Origin: DATJZG01 sp035499295
Lineage (GTDB): Bacteria; Myxococcota; Myxococcia; Myxococcales; Anaeromyxobacteraceae
Length of the DNA: 22,607 nt
Assembly: GCA_035499295.1 (NCBI GenBank)
Contig: DATJZG010000188.1
Coordinates: forward strand, 1-22,607
Reading direction: 5' to 3'
Of this stretch, positions 7,493-16,205 are shown piece by piece; positions within the stretch are counted from its first letter, which is position 1, and the number at the start of each line of letters is the position of its first letter. Under the pieces are notes generated by a model. It saw only the letters and a list, made by a program, of their open reading frames with translations. It was not told the DNA's origin and ran no database searches. Made by a program: the position numbers and the translations under genes.

Positions 7493-7843
7493 GCGGGCCC
7501 GAAACCCGTTGTCGGGAGGCGTTCACTCCCGGGGATCTTGGCAGCCGAGACCGCATTCCCTGCCAGCCACTCCATGACTCACGCTCAGTCGGGTCCACCA
7601 CGCCCCCTCTAGAGGAAGGCCCGTAAGGCCCCTCCGCAGAGGGCCTCGTCTGCGCGCGCGAAGTCCACGGCGGTGCTTGACATGGATCAGAACGACGGCG
7701 GCCGGGCGCTTTCCAGGTGCCGGGCAGCCCGGGCTCGTCTACGCTTCCCGTGTCGCGGACCCGTGCAGCGGCGGCCGCAGTCACCCTCCGGCGAGAGGTC
7801 ACCGGAGGCAAGCCCGGGGTCGCGGGAAGGTGGGAGACGGCCT
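7493..7843. other. Gap of about 350 bases before the copper block
   Basis: I see no supported gene here. It holds the hairpin at 7626-7646, which may end the upstream transcript. A TTGACA hexamer lies at 7677-7682, but no matching -10 element is visible at 16-18 bases, so a promoter for the metal-efflux genes cannot be assigned. No clear MerR/CueR-type dyad was seen. Confidence 0.4.
7626..7646 (+). terminator. Hairpin upstream of the copper block
   Basis: AGGCCCCTC at 7626-7634 pairs with GAGGGCCT at 7639-7646 around a CGCA loop, with one bulged C. The position between two gene groups fits a transcript end. There is no T-tract, so confidence is low. Confidence 0.35.
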
Positions 7844-9325
7844 ATGAGCGCCCACGACCTGTCGTCCCTGGCTCCGGCCGCGTGCCCCGCGACGGAGCTG
7901 CCCGAAGCAGAGGAGATGGTCCCTCCCGGCGTGCGCGCGATGGCGGCCGTTCGCTGGAGTCTCGTCGCTCTCATGGCGGTCGCAGCCGCGACCGCATGGG
8001 TCTACTTCGCCCGCAGCGGCGGCGAACCGGCGAGCCGCTCGTCGGCCCGGTTCATTTGCCCCATGCACCCGGCGGTGGTTTCGGATCGGCCGGGGTCATG
8101 CCCCATCTGCGGGATGGACCTGGTAGCCGGCGGCGGTACCGGCAGCTCCTTCCCGTCGGCGAGCCGCACCGATCGTCCGTCGGCGAGCAGGTACTGGTGC
8201 CCCATGCACCCGGAGGTGACGAGTGATGATCCCAACGCCACCTGCGAGCGATGCGGAGGCATGAGGCTCGTCCCCAGGGAGCCGGTGCCCGGCCTCGCCC
8301 CGGTGGAGTTGAGCCGGGAGCGCGTGCAGCTCATCGGCATGAAGACGGCGGAGGTGGTGAGCCAGAAGCTCTCGCCCACCCTGCGCACCGTGGGCATCGT
8401 GACCGCCGACGAGGGATCGATCGTCATCGTCTCGAGCCGCGTCTCGGGATGGATCGAGGAACTGCTGGTGTCGCAGAGCGGCCAGCGGGTGCGCAAGGGC
8501 GAGGTGCTAGCCCGCGTCTACAGCCCCGACCTCACTACCGCACAGCTCAACTACTTGAACGCCACCCGCTGGGCGCGGGACCAGGGCGCGACCGGGCAGG
8601 TGGCGTCTCCCCTCGAGGTCGACGCGCGCGCACGCCTGCTGCTGCTCGGCATTGGCGAACTCGACATCCAGGAGATCGAGCGGCGCCGCAAGCCGATCGA
8701 CTTCGTGAGCGTCCGCGCGCCCCGTGACGGCTACGTCGGGAAGCGCACCGCCCAGGTTGGGTTGTTCGTCTCGCCGGGTCAGGAGCTCTTCGAGATCGCC
8801 GACCTCTCCGCTGTCTGGGTAGTGGCCGACGTCTACGAGTCGGACGTCGAGAGGGTAAAGGTGGGCCAGAAAGCGTCCATGACGCTCGAGGCGATGCCCG
8901 GGCAACCCTTCGTCGGGCGCGTGTCCTTCATCTACCCCGCCGTGAATCCCACCAGCCGCACCCTGCAGGTGCGGCTCACCTTCGACAACTCGCGGCTGCG
9001 ACTGCGCCCCGGGATGTTCGCCGATGTGACCCTGGACCTCGGAGCGGTGGAGGGGCTGGTCGTGCCCGCGGATGCGCTCGTGGACACGGGCGAGTCCCAG
9101 TACCTGTTCGTGGCGCTCCCAGGGGGCCGCTTCGAGCCCCGCAGCGTGCGGGTCGGGGTCCGCACCGGGGATCGGATCCAGATCCTGAGCGGCACCGCGG
9201 CCGGCGAGAAGGTGGTCACCACGGCCAACTTCCTCGTCGACTCCGAGAGCCGGCTTAGGGCTGCCATCCAGGGGTTCGGCGCCGCGGGCAACCCGACCGA
9301 CCGAGAACGCCCCGACGGCAAGTAG
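7844..9325 (+). CDS. cusB: CusB/CzcB-like RND periplasmic adaptor with two heavy-metal-binding domains
   Basis: This 493-residue membrane fusion protein links an RND pump to the cell envelope. A membrane anchor lies at about residues 35-56. It is followed by two heavy-metal-binding domains of the CPMHP type: RFICPMHPAV...CPICGMDLV at about 69-96 and RYWCPMHPEV...CERCGGMRLV at about 117-144. The second has an extra Gly in the C-terminal cysteine loop. The adaptor body follows, with the lipoyl hairpin (GWIEELLVSQSGQRVRKGEVLARVYSPDL near 202-230) and beta-barrel regions up to about 460. GGGAG precedes the ATG at 7844. The pump gene starts nine bases after the stop, so the two form an operon. The CPMHP domains and the HME4-type pump point to Cu(I)/Ag(I), so the symbol reflects the inferred family; the metal has not been shown. 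Confidence 0.9.
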   Translation: MSAHDLSSLAPAACPATELPEAEEMVPPGVRAMAAVRWSLVALMAVAAATAWVYFARSGGEPASRSSARFICPMHPAVVSDRPGSCPICGMDLVAGGGTGSSFPSASRTDRPSASRYWCPMHPEVTSDDPNATCERCGGMRLVPREPVPGLAPVELSRERVQLIGMKTAEVVSQKLSPTLRTVGIVTADEGSIVIVSSRVSGWIEELLVSQSGQRVRKGEVLARVYSPDLTTAQLNYLNATRWARDQGATGQVASPLEVDARARLLLLGIGELDIQEIERRRKPIDFVSVRAPRDGYVGKRTAQVGLFVSPGQELFEIADLSAVWVVADVYESDVERVKVGQKASMTLEAMPGQPFVGRVSFIYPAVNPTSRTLQVRLTFDNSRLRLRPGMFADVTLDLGAVEGLVVPADALVDTGESQYLFVALPGGRFEPRSVRVGVRTGDRIQILSGTAAGEKVVTTANFLVDSESRLRAAIQGFGAAGNPTDRERPDGK

Positions 9326-9334
9326 GAGCGGGAC

Positions 9335-12300
9335 ATGGTCTCCCGGATCATCGAGCTCTGCGCCCGCAACCGCCTTCCGGTCTTCCTCGGCGTGGCGCTC
9401 GCGGCCCTGGGCGCGGCCTGGTCGATCCGCCACGTCCAGGTCGATGCGATCCCGGACCTGGGCGACCCTCAAGTCATCGTCTATGCCGAATGGATGGGTC
9501 GAAGCCCCACCCTGATCGAGGACCAGGTCACTTATCCCATCGTCTCCTCGCTCATCGCCGCCCCCCGCGTGACCGACGTCCGCGGCTACTCGATGTTCGG
9601 GATGTCCTTCGTCTACGTCATCTTCGAGGAGGGCACCGACGTCTACTGGGCGCGGAGCCGCGTCCAGGAGCTCATCTCCGCCGTCCGGGCGCGCCTTCCC
9701 GCCGAGGTCACGCCGGTTCTCGGCCCGGACGCCAGCGGCAACGGCTGGGCATTCCAGTACACCTTGACGGACCGATCGGGCCAGACATCCATCGACGAGA
9801 TCCGGACCTTTCAGGACTTCACGCTTCGCTACGCCCTCGGGAGCGTCCCGGGCGTCGCCGAGGTGGCGAGCGTCGGCGGGTTCCAGAAGCAGTACCAGGT
9901 CACCATCGACCCCAACCGCCTCCGCGCTTACGGCGTCACCCTGGACGAGGTGGTCCGCGCCATTCGGGACTCCAACAGCGACGTGGGTGGACGGCTAATC
10001 GAGCTCTCCGGGCGCGAGTACTACGTCCGGGGCCGCGGCTACGTCCAGGACATTGGGGCCCTCGCCAGCACCGCGGTGAGGGCCAACGGCCCGAGCGGCG
10101 TGCCGGTGCTGGTGCGGGACCTGGGGTCGGTGCGCTTCGGTCCCGACATCCGCCGCGGCGCCCTGGACTGGAACGGCGACGGCGAGGCGGTGGGCGGCAT
10201 CGTGGTGGTCCGCTACGGAGAGAACACCCTCGAGGTCATCGCACGAGTGAAGAAGCGGATCGAAGAGCTGCGCGCCGGGTTCCCTCCGGGCGTGACCCTC
10301 GAGGTGGCCTATGACCGAACCCAGCTCATCGACCGCTCCCTTACAACGCTCAAGCGGGCGCTCCTGGAGGAGGCGCTCACGGTGGCGGCGGTGATCTTGC
10401 TTTTCCTCACCCACATCCGGTCCGCGCTCGTCCCCGTCCTCTCCCTGCCCTTGGCGGTGGCCCTGGCGTTCATTCCCATGTACCTCTTCGACGTCCCGGC
10501 CACCATCATGAGCCTGGGAGGAATCGCCATCGCCATCGGCGCCACCGTGGACGCCGAGATCGTGATGATCGAGGCCTCCCACAAGAAGCTGGAGCACGCG
10601 CCGAAGGGCGCCGATCGCCATCGCCTGCTCGCCGAAGCGGCCCGCGAGGTGACCCCGGCCGTGTTCTTCTCGCTCATCGTCGTCGCGGTCGGCTTCCTGC
10701 CAGTGTTCACGCTCTCGGGGCAGGCCGGGCGCCTCTTCCGCCCGCTGGCGTTCACCAAGACTTTCGTGATGCTCTCGGCGGCGCTTCTCTCCGTCACCTT
10801 CGCGCCCGCCCTCCGTGACCTAGTCATCCGCGGGCGGATCCGCTTAGAGGCCGAGCACCCGCTTTCACGCGCCATCATCCGTATCTACAAGCCCTTCGTG
10901 TTCGTTGCCCTGCGCAGGCCCAAGACGACCCTTGCCATCGGCCTGCTCGCGGTCCTCTCGGCGGTCCCGCTCGCCCTCCGCCTGGGGAGCGAGTTCATGC
11001 CTCCGCTCGACGAGGGCGACGTCCTCTACATGCCCACCACCTTGCCCAACGTCTCCATCGAGGAGGCCAAGCGGGCCTTGCAACGGCAGGACCGGGTGCT
11101 CCGGTCTTTCCCGGAGGTGGCGTCGGTCTTCGGCAAGGTGGGACGCGCCGACACAGCCACAGACCCGGCGCCCATCACCATGGTCGAGACCACCGTGCGC
11201 CTCCGGCCGCGGTCGGAGTGGCGCCAGGCCGAACGACAGAGGTGGTACTCGCGACTGGCGCCGGAGTGGCTGAAGAGTGAGTTGCGCCGGCTCTGGCCGG
11301 AGCGGGGCCCCGTCACGCCGGACGCCCTGGTCGCCGAAATGAACCGCGCGATGCAGTTTCCCGGCTGGACGAATGCCTTCACTATGCCCATCCGGGCGCG
11401 CATCGACATGCTCGCGACCGGCGTCCGCACGCCAGTGGGCATCAAGGTGCTGGGCGGCGACATCCGGGAGATCGAGAAGCTCGGCGTGGCGCTCGAGCAC
11501 GTGCTGGCGCCGGTTCCGGGCACGCGCAGCATCTACTACGAGCGCAACACGGGCGGGCTCTACCTCGACATCTACCCGAACCGGGACGCGCTCGCCCGCT
11601 ACGGGCTCACCGTCGGCGATGTGCAGCGGACGATCGAGGCCGCGGTGGGCGGCTCGCCGGTGACGACCACGGTGGAGGGTCGGAACCGCTTCTCCATCAG
11701 CGTGCGCTATCCCCAGGACCTCCGCAACGACCTCGAGGCCCTGAAGCGCGTCCTCGTCCCCATTCGCATGGGAAGCGCGGGAGGCACTGGTGGCATGGGC
11801 GTTGCGGCCCCGCGGCGGCAGCCAGATTTGCTGCTCGCCCAGGGGATGGGAATGGGAGGCGGCTCGCCGAAGGCAACAGGCACACCCCTCCCCCCGAGCG
11901 AGGGCGGCGCGCTTTCAGACGCGCCGGCGCTCGACTGGTCCCAGACACTCCCCCGCTTGGAGCAGGTCGCTCCGGGCGGCCGCGGCCTGCGGGCCACGTC
12001 TCCGCCGCCGGCGCCGGCGGCGTTCGTCCCGCTCGGGCAGGTTGCCGAGATCAAGATCGCCGGTGGGCCGCCCATGCTCCGCGACGAGGGGGGGCTCCTC
12101 GTCGGCTACGTGTACGTAGACGTCGAGCCCTGGCGGGACATCGGGAGCTACGTTCGCGACGCGAAGGCGCGGGCGGGGGCGGCGATCGACCACGGGGATC
12201 TCGTCCTCCCTGCCGGGTACTTCCTCCACTGGACTGGCCAGTACGAGCTGCTCGAGAAGACGAACGCCCGGCTCCGCATCGTGGTGCCGCTCACGCTTCT

Positions 12301-13045
12301 TCTCATCGTCGGGCTGCTGTTGTGGCACTTCAGGAACCTGACGGAGGTAATGATCGTGCTGCTCTCGGTCCCCTTCGCGCTGGTAGGGAGCGTGTGGCTC
12401 CTCTGGGCGCTCGACTACCACCTCTCCACCGCCGTGTGGATCGGGATCATCGCCCTCGTCGGCCTGGCCGCCCAGACCGGCATCGTCATGATCGTTTACA
12501 TCGACCAGGCGTACGAGCGGCGGCGCAGCGCCGGCAAGATCCGCGATCTCTCCGACATCGTCTGGGCCCACATGGAGGGCACGGTGATGCGCGTTCGGCC
12601 GAAGCTGATGACGGTCGGGACCATGCTCGTCGGACTCCTTCCCCTCCTGTGGGCCACGGGGTCCGGGGCCGACGTGATGAAGCGCATCGCCGCACCCATG
12701 GTGGGAGGGCTCGTCACGTCCGCATTCCTCACGCTCGAGATCATCCCCGTCGTCTACACGTACTGGCGCCAGGAGCAGGTCCTCTGGGAGCGACTCGACG
12801 AGATCGATCCCGCCTGGGTCGGGCGCTTGCGCCGGTTCCGGAACGTCCAGAGGGCCGGCTGGGCGGGGCTGGCCCTGGCTGCGGTCCTAGCGGCGTTCCT
12901 GCCCGGGCCGCGGGTGCCGCTCCTCCTCCTTGCCGGAGCCTCCGCGCTCGTGGCGCTCGCCGGGATTGCCCTCTACCTCCGAGAGCGCCCCGCCGCCGTG
13001 CGGAGCGTCTGGCCTGCCGCCGGGAGGGAAGCGGGACTGGCCTGA
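9335..13045 (+). CDS. cusA: CusA-like heavy-metal efflux RND pump (Cu/Ag type)
   Basis: This 1236-residue inner-membrane pump is longer than the roughly 1050 residues of E. coli CusA. The TM4 region reads AIGATVD406AEIVMIEASHKKLE. That fits the HME4 (monovalent Cu/Ag) signature, with Asp406 at the position of the CusA proton-relay aspartate, though with Glu408 where Ala is usual and EAS instead of ENA. The three methionines used by CusA to bind Cu(I)/Ag(I) have counterparts at Met566 (LYMPTT), Met616 (ITMVETT) and Met692 (RIDMLATG). About 27 extra residues lie between the last two. A larger insertion at about 812-896 is Gly/Pro/Met-rich (Met812, 821, 838, 840) and lies between the repeat-2 periplasmic RVLVPI strand and FVPLGQVAEI. 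The final helices and a 60-residue hydrophobic C-terminal extension follow. Confidence 0.92.
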   Translation: MVSRIIELCARNRLPVFLGVALAALGAAWSIRHVQVDAIPDLGDPQVIVYAEWMGRSPTLIEDQVTYPIVSSLIAAPRVTDVRGYSMFGMSFVYVIFEEGTDVYWARSRVQELISAVRARLPAEVTPVLGPDASGNGWAFQYTLTDRSGQTSIDEIRTFQDFTLRYALGSVPGVAEVASVGGFQKQYQVTIDPNRLRAYGVTLDEVVRAIRDSNSDVGGRLIELSGREYYVRGRGYVQDIGALASTAVRANGPSGVPVLVRDLGSVRFGPDIRRGALDWNGDGEAVGGIVVVRYGENTLEVIARVKKRIEELRAGFPPGVTLEVAYDRTQLIDRSLTTLKRALLEEALTVAAVILLFLTHIRSALVPVLSLPLAVALAFIPMYLFDVPATIMSLGGIAIAIGATVDAEIVMIEASHKKLEHAPKGADRHRLLAEAAREVTPAVFFSLIVVAVGFLPVFTLSGQAGRLFRPLAFTKTFVMLSAALLSVTFAPALRDLVIRGRIRLEAEHPLSRAIIRIYKPFVFVALRRPKTTLAIGLLAVLSAVPLALRLGSEFMPPLDEGDVLYMPTTLPNVSIEEAKRALQRQDRVLRSFPEVASVFGKVGRADTATDPAPITMVETTVRLRPRSEWRQAERQRWYSRLAPEWLKSELRRLWPERGPVTPDALVAEMNRAMQFPGWTNAFTMPIRARIDMLATGVRTPVGIKVLGGDIREIEKLGVALEHVLAPVPGTRSIYYERNTGGLYLDIYPNRDALARYGLTVGDVQRTIEAAVGGSPVTTTVEGRNRFSISVRYPQDLRNDLEALKRVLVPIRMGSAGGTGGMGVAAPRRQPDLLLAQGMGMGGGSPKATGTPLPPSEGGALSDAPALDWSQTLPRLEQVAPGGRGLRATSPPPAPAAFVPLGQVAEIKIAGGPPMLRDEGGLLVGYVYVDVEPWRDIGSYVRDAKARAGAAIDHGDLVLPAGYFLHWTGQYELLEKTNARLRIVVPLTLLLIVGLLLWHFRNLTEVMIVLLSVPFALVGSVWLLWALDYHLSTAVWIGIIALVGLAAQTGIVMIVYIDQAYERRRSAGKIRDLSDIVWAHMEGTVMRVRPKLMTVGTMLVGLLPLLWATGSGADVMKRIAAPMVGGLVTSAFLTLEIIPVVYTYWRQEQVLWERLDEIDPAWVGRLRRFRNVQRAGWAGLALAAVLAAFLPGPRVPLLLLAGASALVALAGIALYLRERPAAVRSVWPAAGREAGLA

Positions 13046-13288
13046 GCGGACCTGCCCTCGTTCGTGAAGCGCCCTCGGAGAGGCGGGGAAGTTCCGGCTC
13101 AGAACGCGTCGCCGCGCACGGTTTGCGCGCAAGATGTGCCGCGGAGAATCCCCCAAAAAGGCTTCCCCGGTCTCGTCACAGTTGGTGACACTTGCTCTCC
13201 GAGGGTGAGCCTTTGCGGTTTCGCAGCAACGAGAGCGCCTGATCGTACCCGTTCAAAGGGTAGTCACGTCAGCCTGGGAGGGTTCAAC
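13046..13288 (+). promoter_or_regulatory. Upstream region of the multicopper oxidase gene with an inverted repeat
   Basis: This 243-base gap separates the pump and oxidase genes. GTCAC at 13175-13179 and GTGAC at 13185-13189 form a 5-bp inverted repeat with a 5-base spacer, a possible operator about 100 bases before the start codon. It does not clearly match the CueR, CopY or CusR sites I know. GGGAGGG at 13276-13282 is a strong ribosome-binding site that fixes the GTG start at 13289. No clear -35/-10 pair is visible. Confidence 0.35.
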
Positions 13289-16189
13289 GTGAGAGTCACC
13301 ATACGTGCATCGACCGTGCTCGCCGCGCTCGCGGCCTCTGCGGTCGCAGTCTCCACGAGCGCGCAGGTTCCGTATCCACCTCAGAACTGGGCGAACGCGC
13401 CGACGGGTGGCGCGTGGCAGTCCCTCTATCCCTATCCGGGCCAGTGCGTGACATCGGCGAATGCCCCACTTGCCAACCTCCCCATCTGCACGACCGGCAA
13501 CGCTCCCTCGTTCGCATGTGACTTTGGCGGCACCTCCAACCAAACTGCAGCGAGCTGGGGCAAGTGCGGGAGCGTGACCGCCCCCAACCTCAACCAGGGA
13601 CTCCTCACCGGGAACACCCAGAGGAAGAACAAGTACACGTGGGAGGCGCTCAACCCGCTCGACTACACGCCCGATACCACCAAGTACAAGAATGCCGACT
13701 ACTACGAGATCGGTCTCCACGAGAGCTGGGGCTTCGACGGCATCGCCAAGGCGGGCCTCTTCCCGAACCCCGGGTTCACCGTCCCGAACGGAAAGCAGTG
13801 GACGGGGGTCACCGACGCCAGCGGGAATCCGCTCCTCACCCCGATCTGGGGCGTGGGCCAGGTCAACATGAATGGCGGCCCGGTCACCTCGACGCTCACC
13901 AGCCTCGGCCTGTTCTCGCCCGGCCCGACCTCATCCTGGTCCGCGAACAACTACGTCGCCACGTGGCCGTCCATCAGCATCCGCGGGACGACCGGGCGGC
14001 CGGTGGTGGTGAAGTACATCAACGAGTTCCCGAACAACCACCTGTTCTGCCCGCACCCCGAGGCCGCTGACTGGCCATGCGGCATCGACCGCACCTTCAT
14101 GGGGGTGAAGTTCGCCATCGATCCGCAGAAGGCTCCTTTCACCTTCCAGAACAATCCGCTGCCCTACAACGGCGTGAGTCAGTACGGCAGTCCCATGCAG
14201 CCGGACAACTCCTGGGTGACGCACCTCCACGGGGGCGAGATCCCCCCCCAGACCGATGGCTTCGCCGAGAAGTGGTTCGGCAACCGGAATACCGGGAGGA
14301 TCTACAGCCCGCAGCCCTGGCCACTCGACCCGGCGTTCGGGGCCCCCAAGGGCGCTCTCTCCGAGTACTCGGTGGGGGTCGAGTATTCCAACATCTTCCG
14401 GCCGGGCGGCGCGGCCAACTCGCTGAGTTCCTACTACTACGACACCTACACCTACCCGATGGTGAACCGGGAATCGACGATCTGGTTCCACGACCACACC
14501 CTCGGGAAGACCCATCACAACGTAATCGCGGGGCCGGCGGGCTTCTTCCCGGTCAGGGATCCCTCGAGGCACTACGCGGTCGCAAGCGGCAAGTGCACCG
14601 GCCCGGCCCCGGACAGCTGCGCCTACACCTGGGTGGACGTCCTCACCCAGCCGCGCGGCGATCTCAACATCCCTCTCTACGACTTCTTCTTCGCCATCCA
14701 GGACCGCGACTTCAACGCCGACGGGACCATCAACTTCCCGAGCGGCATGTCGAACCCCGTCTCGCCGCCTCCACCTGCCGTCGGTGACAGCACCTACTCC
14801 TTCGCCCCGGGGAACACGAGCTTCGCACCGGGCCCGAACCCGCAGGTTCACCCGGTGTGGGTGCCCGAGTACTTCGCCAGCAATGCCCTCGTGAACGGGG
14901 TGATCTGGCCAAAGAAGACGGTCGTCAACGGCAACTACCGGATCCGGCTCGTCGACGGCTCCGACTCGCGCTGCTACAACCTGGGCTTCAGCACCACGAA
15001 TCCGTGGCTCTCGAACGGGACCCTCGGCCCCGAGCCCACGAACTTCATCCCCTTCACGGTCATCGCCAACGAGCAGGGCTACCTGCCGAAGCCGGTGACA
15101 GCGACCCAGATCCTCATGTGCCCCGGAGAGCGCTACGAGTTCGTCTTCAACTTCAGCGCCTACGCCGGCCAGTCGATCTACCTGATCAACGACGCTCCCG
15201 GCCCTTATCCCGACGGCGGCAACGGCCCCTTCGACCCGGCCAGCGCATACCAGGACCTCGCCACCATCATGCGGTTCGACGTGGTGACGAGCCTGAAGAC
15301 CCCCATCAGCGGCACGAGCATTCCCCCGGTCCCGACGTGCGCATCGCAGCCCGCCAACCTGCCGGCGACCTGCCTCTACATCCCGACCACGCTCGATCCG
15401 GACTTCATGGCCCTGACGGACGGCAAGGGCAACGTGAACCCGGCCATCAAGGTGTCCGCCGTCCGCAACCTCTACCTCAACGAGCGTATCGACGGCACGA
15501 CGGGCGCCTCCCTCGGGCTCCAGATCAACGGCGTTCCCTTCGAGTATGACGTGACGGAGACTCCCAAGAAGGGCACCTACGAGGTCTGGAACATCATCAA
15601 CAGCACGGTGGACGCCCACCCCATCCACCCGCACCTCGTGAAGGCCCAGATCGTGCGCCGCCAGAGCTTCGACGTGGCGAACTGGAAGCTCGCGATGTGC
15701 CAGTCGGATCCGGCGGACAGCGCCTGCACGCTCGGTCCCGCCCCCGGCGGCCTGCAGCAGCTCACCGTCGACCCGGCGGGCACGATTCCGGGGACGCCGA
15801 ACTTTCTCCTGGGATCTCCCCAGCCGCCGCCCGCCGTCGAGGCCGGCTGGAAGGACGCGATGCGGGCCATGCCGGGCCAGGTCCTGACGTTCATCGCCTA
15901 CTGGGACGGGAGCTGGACTCAGTCGACCGACCCGAAGGGGCTCGACGTCACCGCCCCAGGCTCGGGGAATCCCAACTGCTTCGCCACCAACGTCTGCTCG
16001 GTGACGAGCAACGGGAGCAACTCCTCGGTGAGCTGCTCGAGCACATCGGCCAACACCAACAAGTGCGGCAACGGCGACGCCGGCAACTGGGTGTTCCCCT
16101 CCGTGACCTCGGGCCCGTACGTGTGGCACTGCCACATCAACTCGCACGAGGACTCGGAAATGATGCGGACGAGCCTGGTCGTGAAGTGA
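13289..16189 (+). CDS. Large secreted multicopper oxidase
   Basis: This 966-residue protein has a signal peptide (MRVTIRAS followed by a hydrophobic core, cleaved near STSAQ at 22-26). All four copper-binding motifs are intact: THLHG at 311-315, WFHDHTLG at 399-406, HPIHPH at 777-782 and WHCHINSHEDSEMM at 946-959. The last supplies the type 1 Cys948, His953 and the axial Met958, so it should be a functional oxidase reducing O2 to water. It is far longer than the roughly 500 residues of CueO or CopA. The extra length includes a Cys-containing N-terminal region (Cys53, 67, 77, 93) and a Ser/Asn/Cys-rich loop at about 889-935. The context next to a Cu/Ag pump supports a Cu(I) oxidase. Relatives of this size also oxidise Mn(II), Fe(II) or organics, so the substrate is open. 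Confidence 0.92.
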   Translation: MRVTIRASTVLAALAASAVAVSTSAQVPYPPQNWANAPTGGAWQSLYPYPGQCVTSANAPLANLPICTTGNAPSFACDFGGTSNQTAASWGKCGSVTAPNLNQGLLTGNTQRKNKYTWEALNPLDYTPDTTKYKNADYYEIGLHESWGFDGIAKAGLFPNPGFTVPNGKQWTGVTDASGNPLLTPIWGVGQVNMNGGPVTSTLTSLGLFSPGPTSSWSANNYVATWPSISIRGTTGRPVVVKYINEFPNNHLFCPHPEAADWPCGIDRTFMGVKFAIDPQKAPFTFQNNPLPYNGVSQYGSPMQPDNSWVTHLHGGEIPPQTDGFAEKWFGNRNTGRIYSPQPWPLDPAFGAPKGALSEYSVGVEYSNIFRPGGAANSLSSYYYDTYTYPMVNRESTIWFHDHTLGKTHHNVIAGPAGFFPVRDPSRHYAVASGKCTGPAPDSCAYTWVDVLTQPRGDLNIPLYDFFFAIQDRDFNADGTINFPSGMSNPVSPPPPAVGDSTYSFAPGNTSFAPGPNPQVHPVWVPEYFASNALVNGVIWPKKTVVNGNYRIRLVDGSDSRCYNLGFSTTNPWLSNGTLGPEPTNFIPFTVIANEQGYLPKPVTATQILMCPGERYEFVFNFSAYAGQSIYLINDAPGPYPDGGNGPFDPASAYQDLATIMRFDVVTSLKTPISGTSIPPVPTCASQPANLPATCLYIPTTLDPDFMALTDGKGNVNPAIKVSAVRNLYLNERIDGTTGASLGLQINGVPFEYDVTETPKKGTYEVWNIINSTVDAHPIHPHLVKAQIVRRQSFDVANWKLAMCQSDPADSACTLGPAPGGLQQLTVDPAGTIPGTPNFLLGSPQPPPAVEAGWKDAMRAMPGQVLTFIAYWDGSWTQSTDPKGLDVTAPGSGNPNCFATNVCSVTSNGSNSSVSCSSTSANTNKCGNGDAGNWVFPSVTSGPYVWHCHINSHEDSEMMRTSLVVK

Positions 16190-16205
16190 GCCGGGGAGTC
16201 TGTTG

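Noticed and set aside
7677..7706. Promoter for the metal-efflux genes starting with TTGACA
   Set aside because: No acceptable -10 hexamer lies at 16-18 bases; the hexamer alone is not enough.
13931..16147. 738-codon minus-strand frame antisense to the multicopper oxidase
   Set aside because: Composition is Val/Arg/Gly/Glu-rich with no domains. The plus-strand gene carries four exact copper motifs, so this is a shadow frame.
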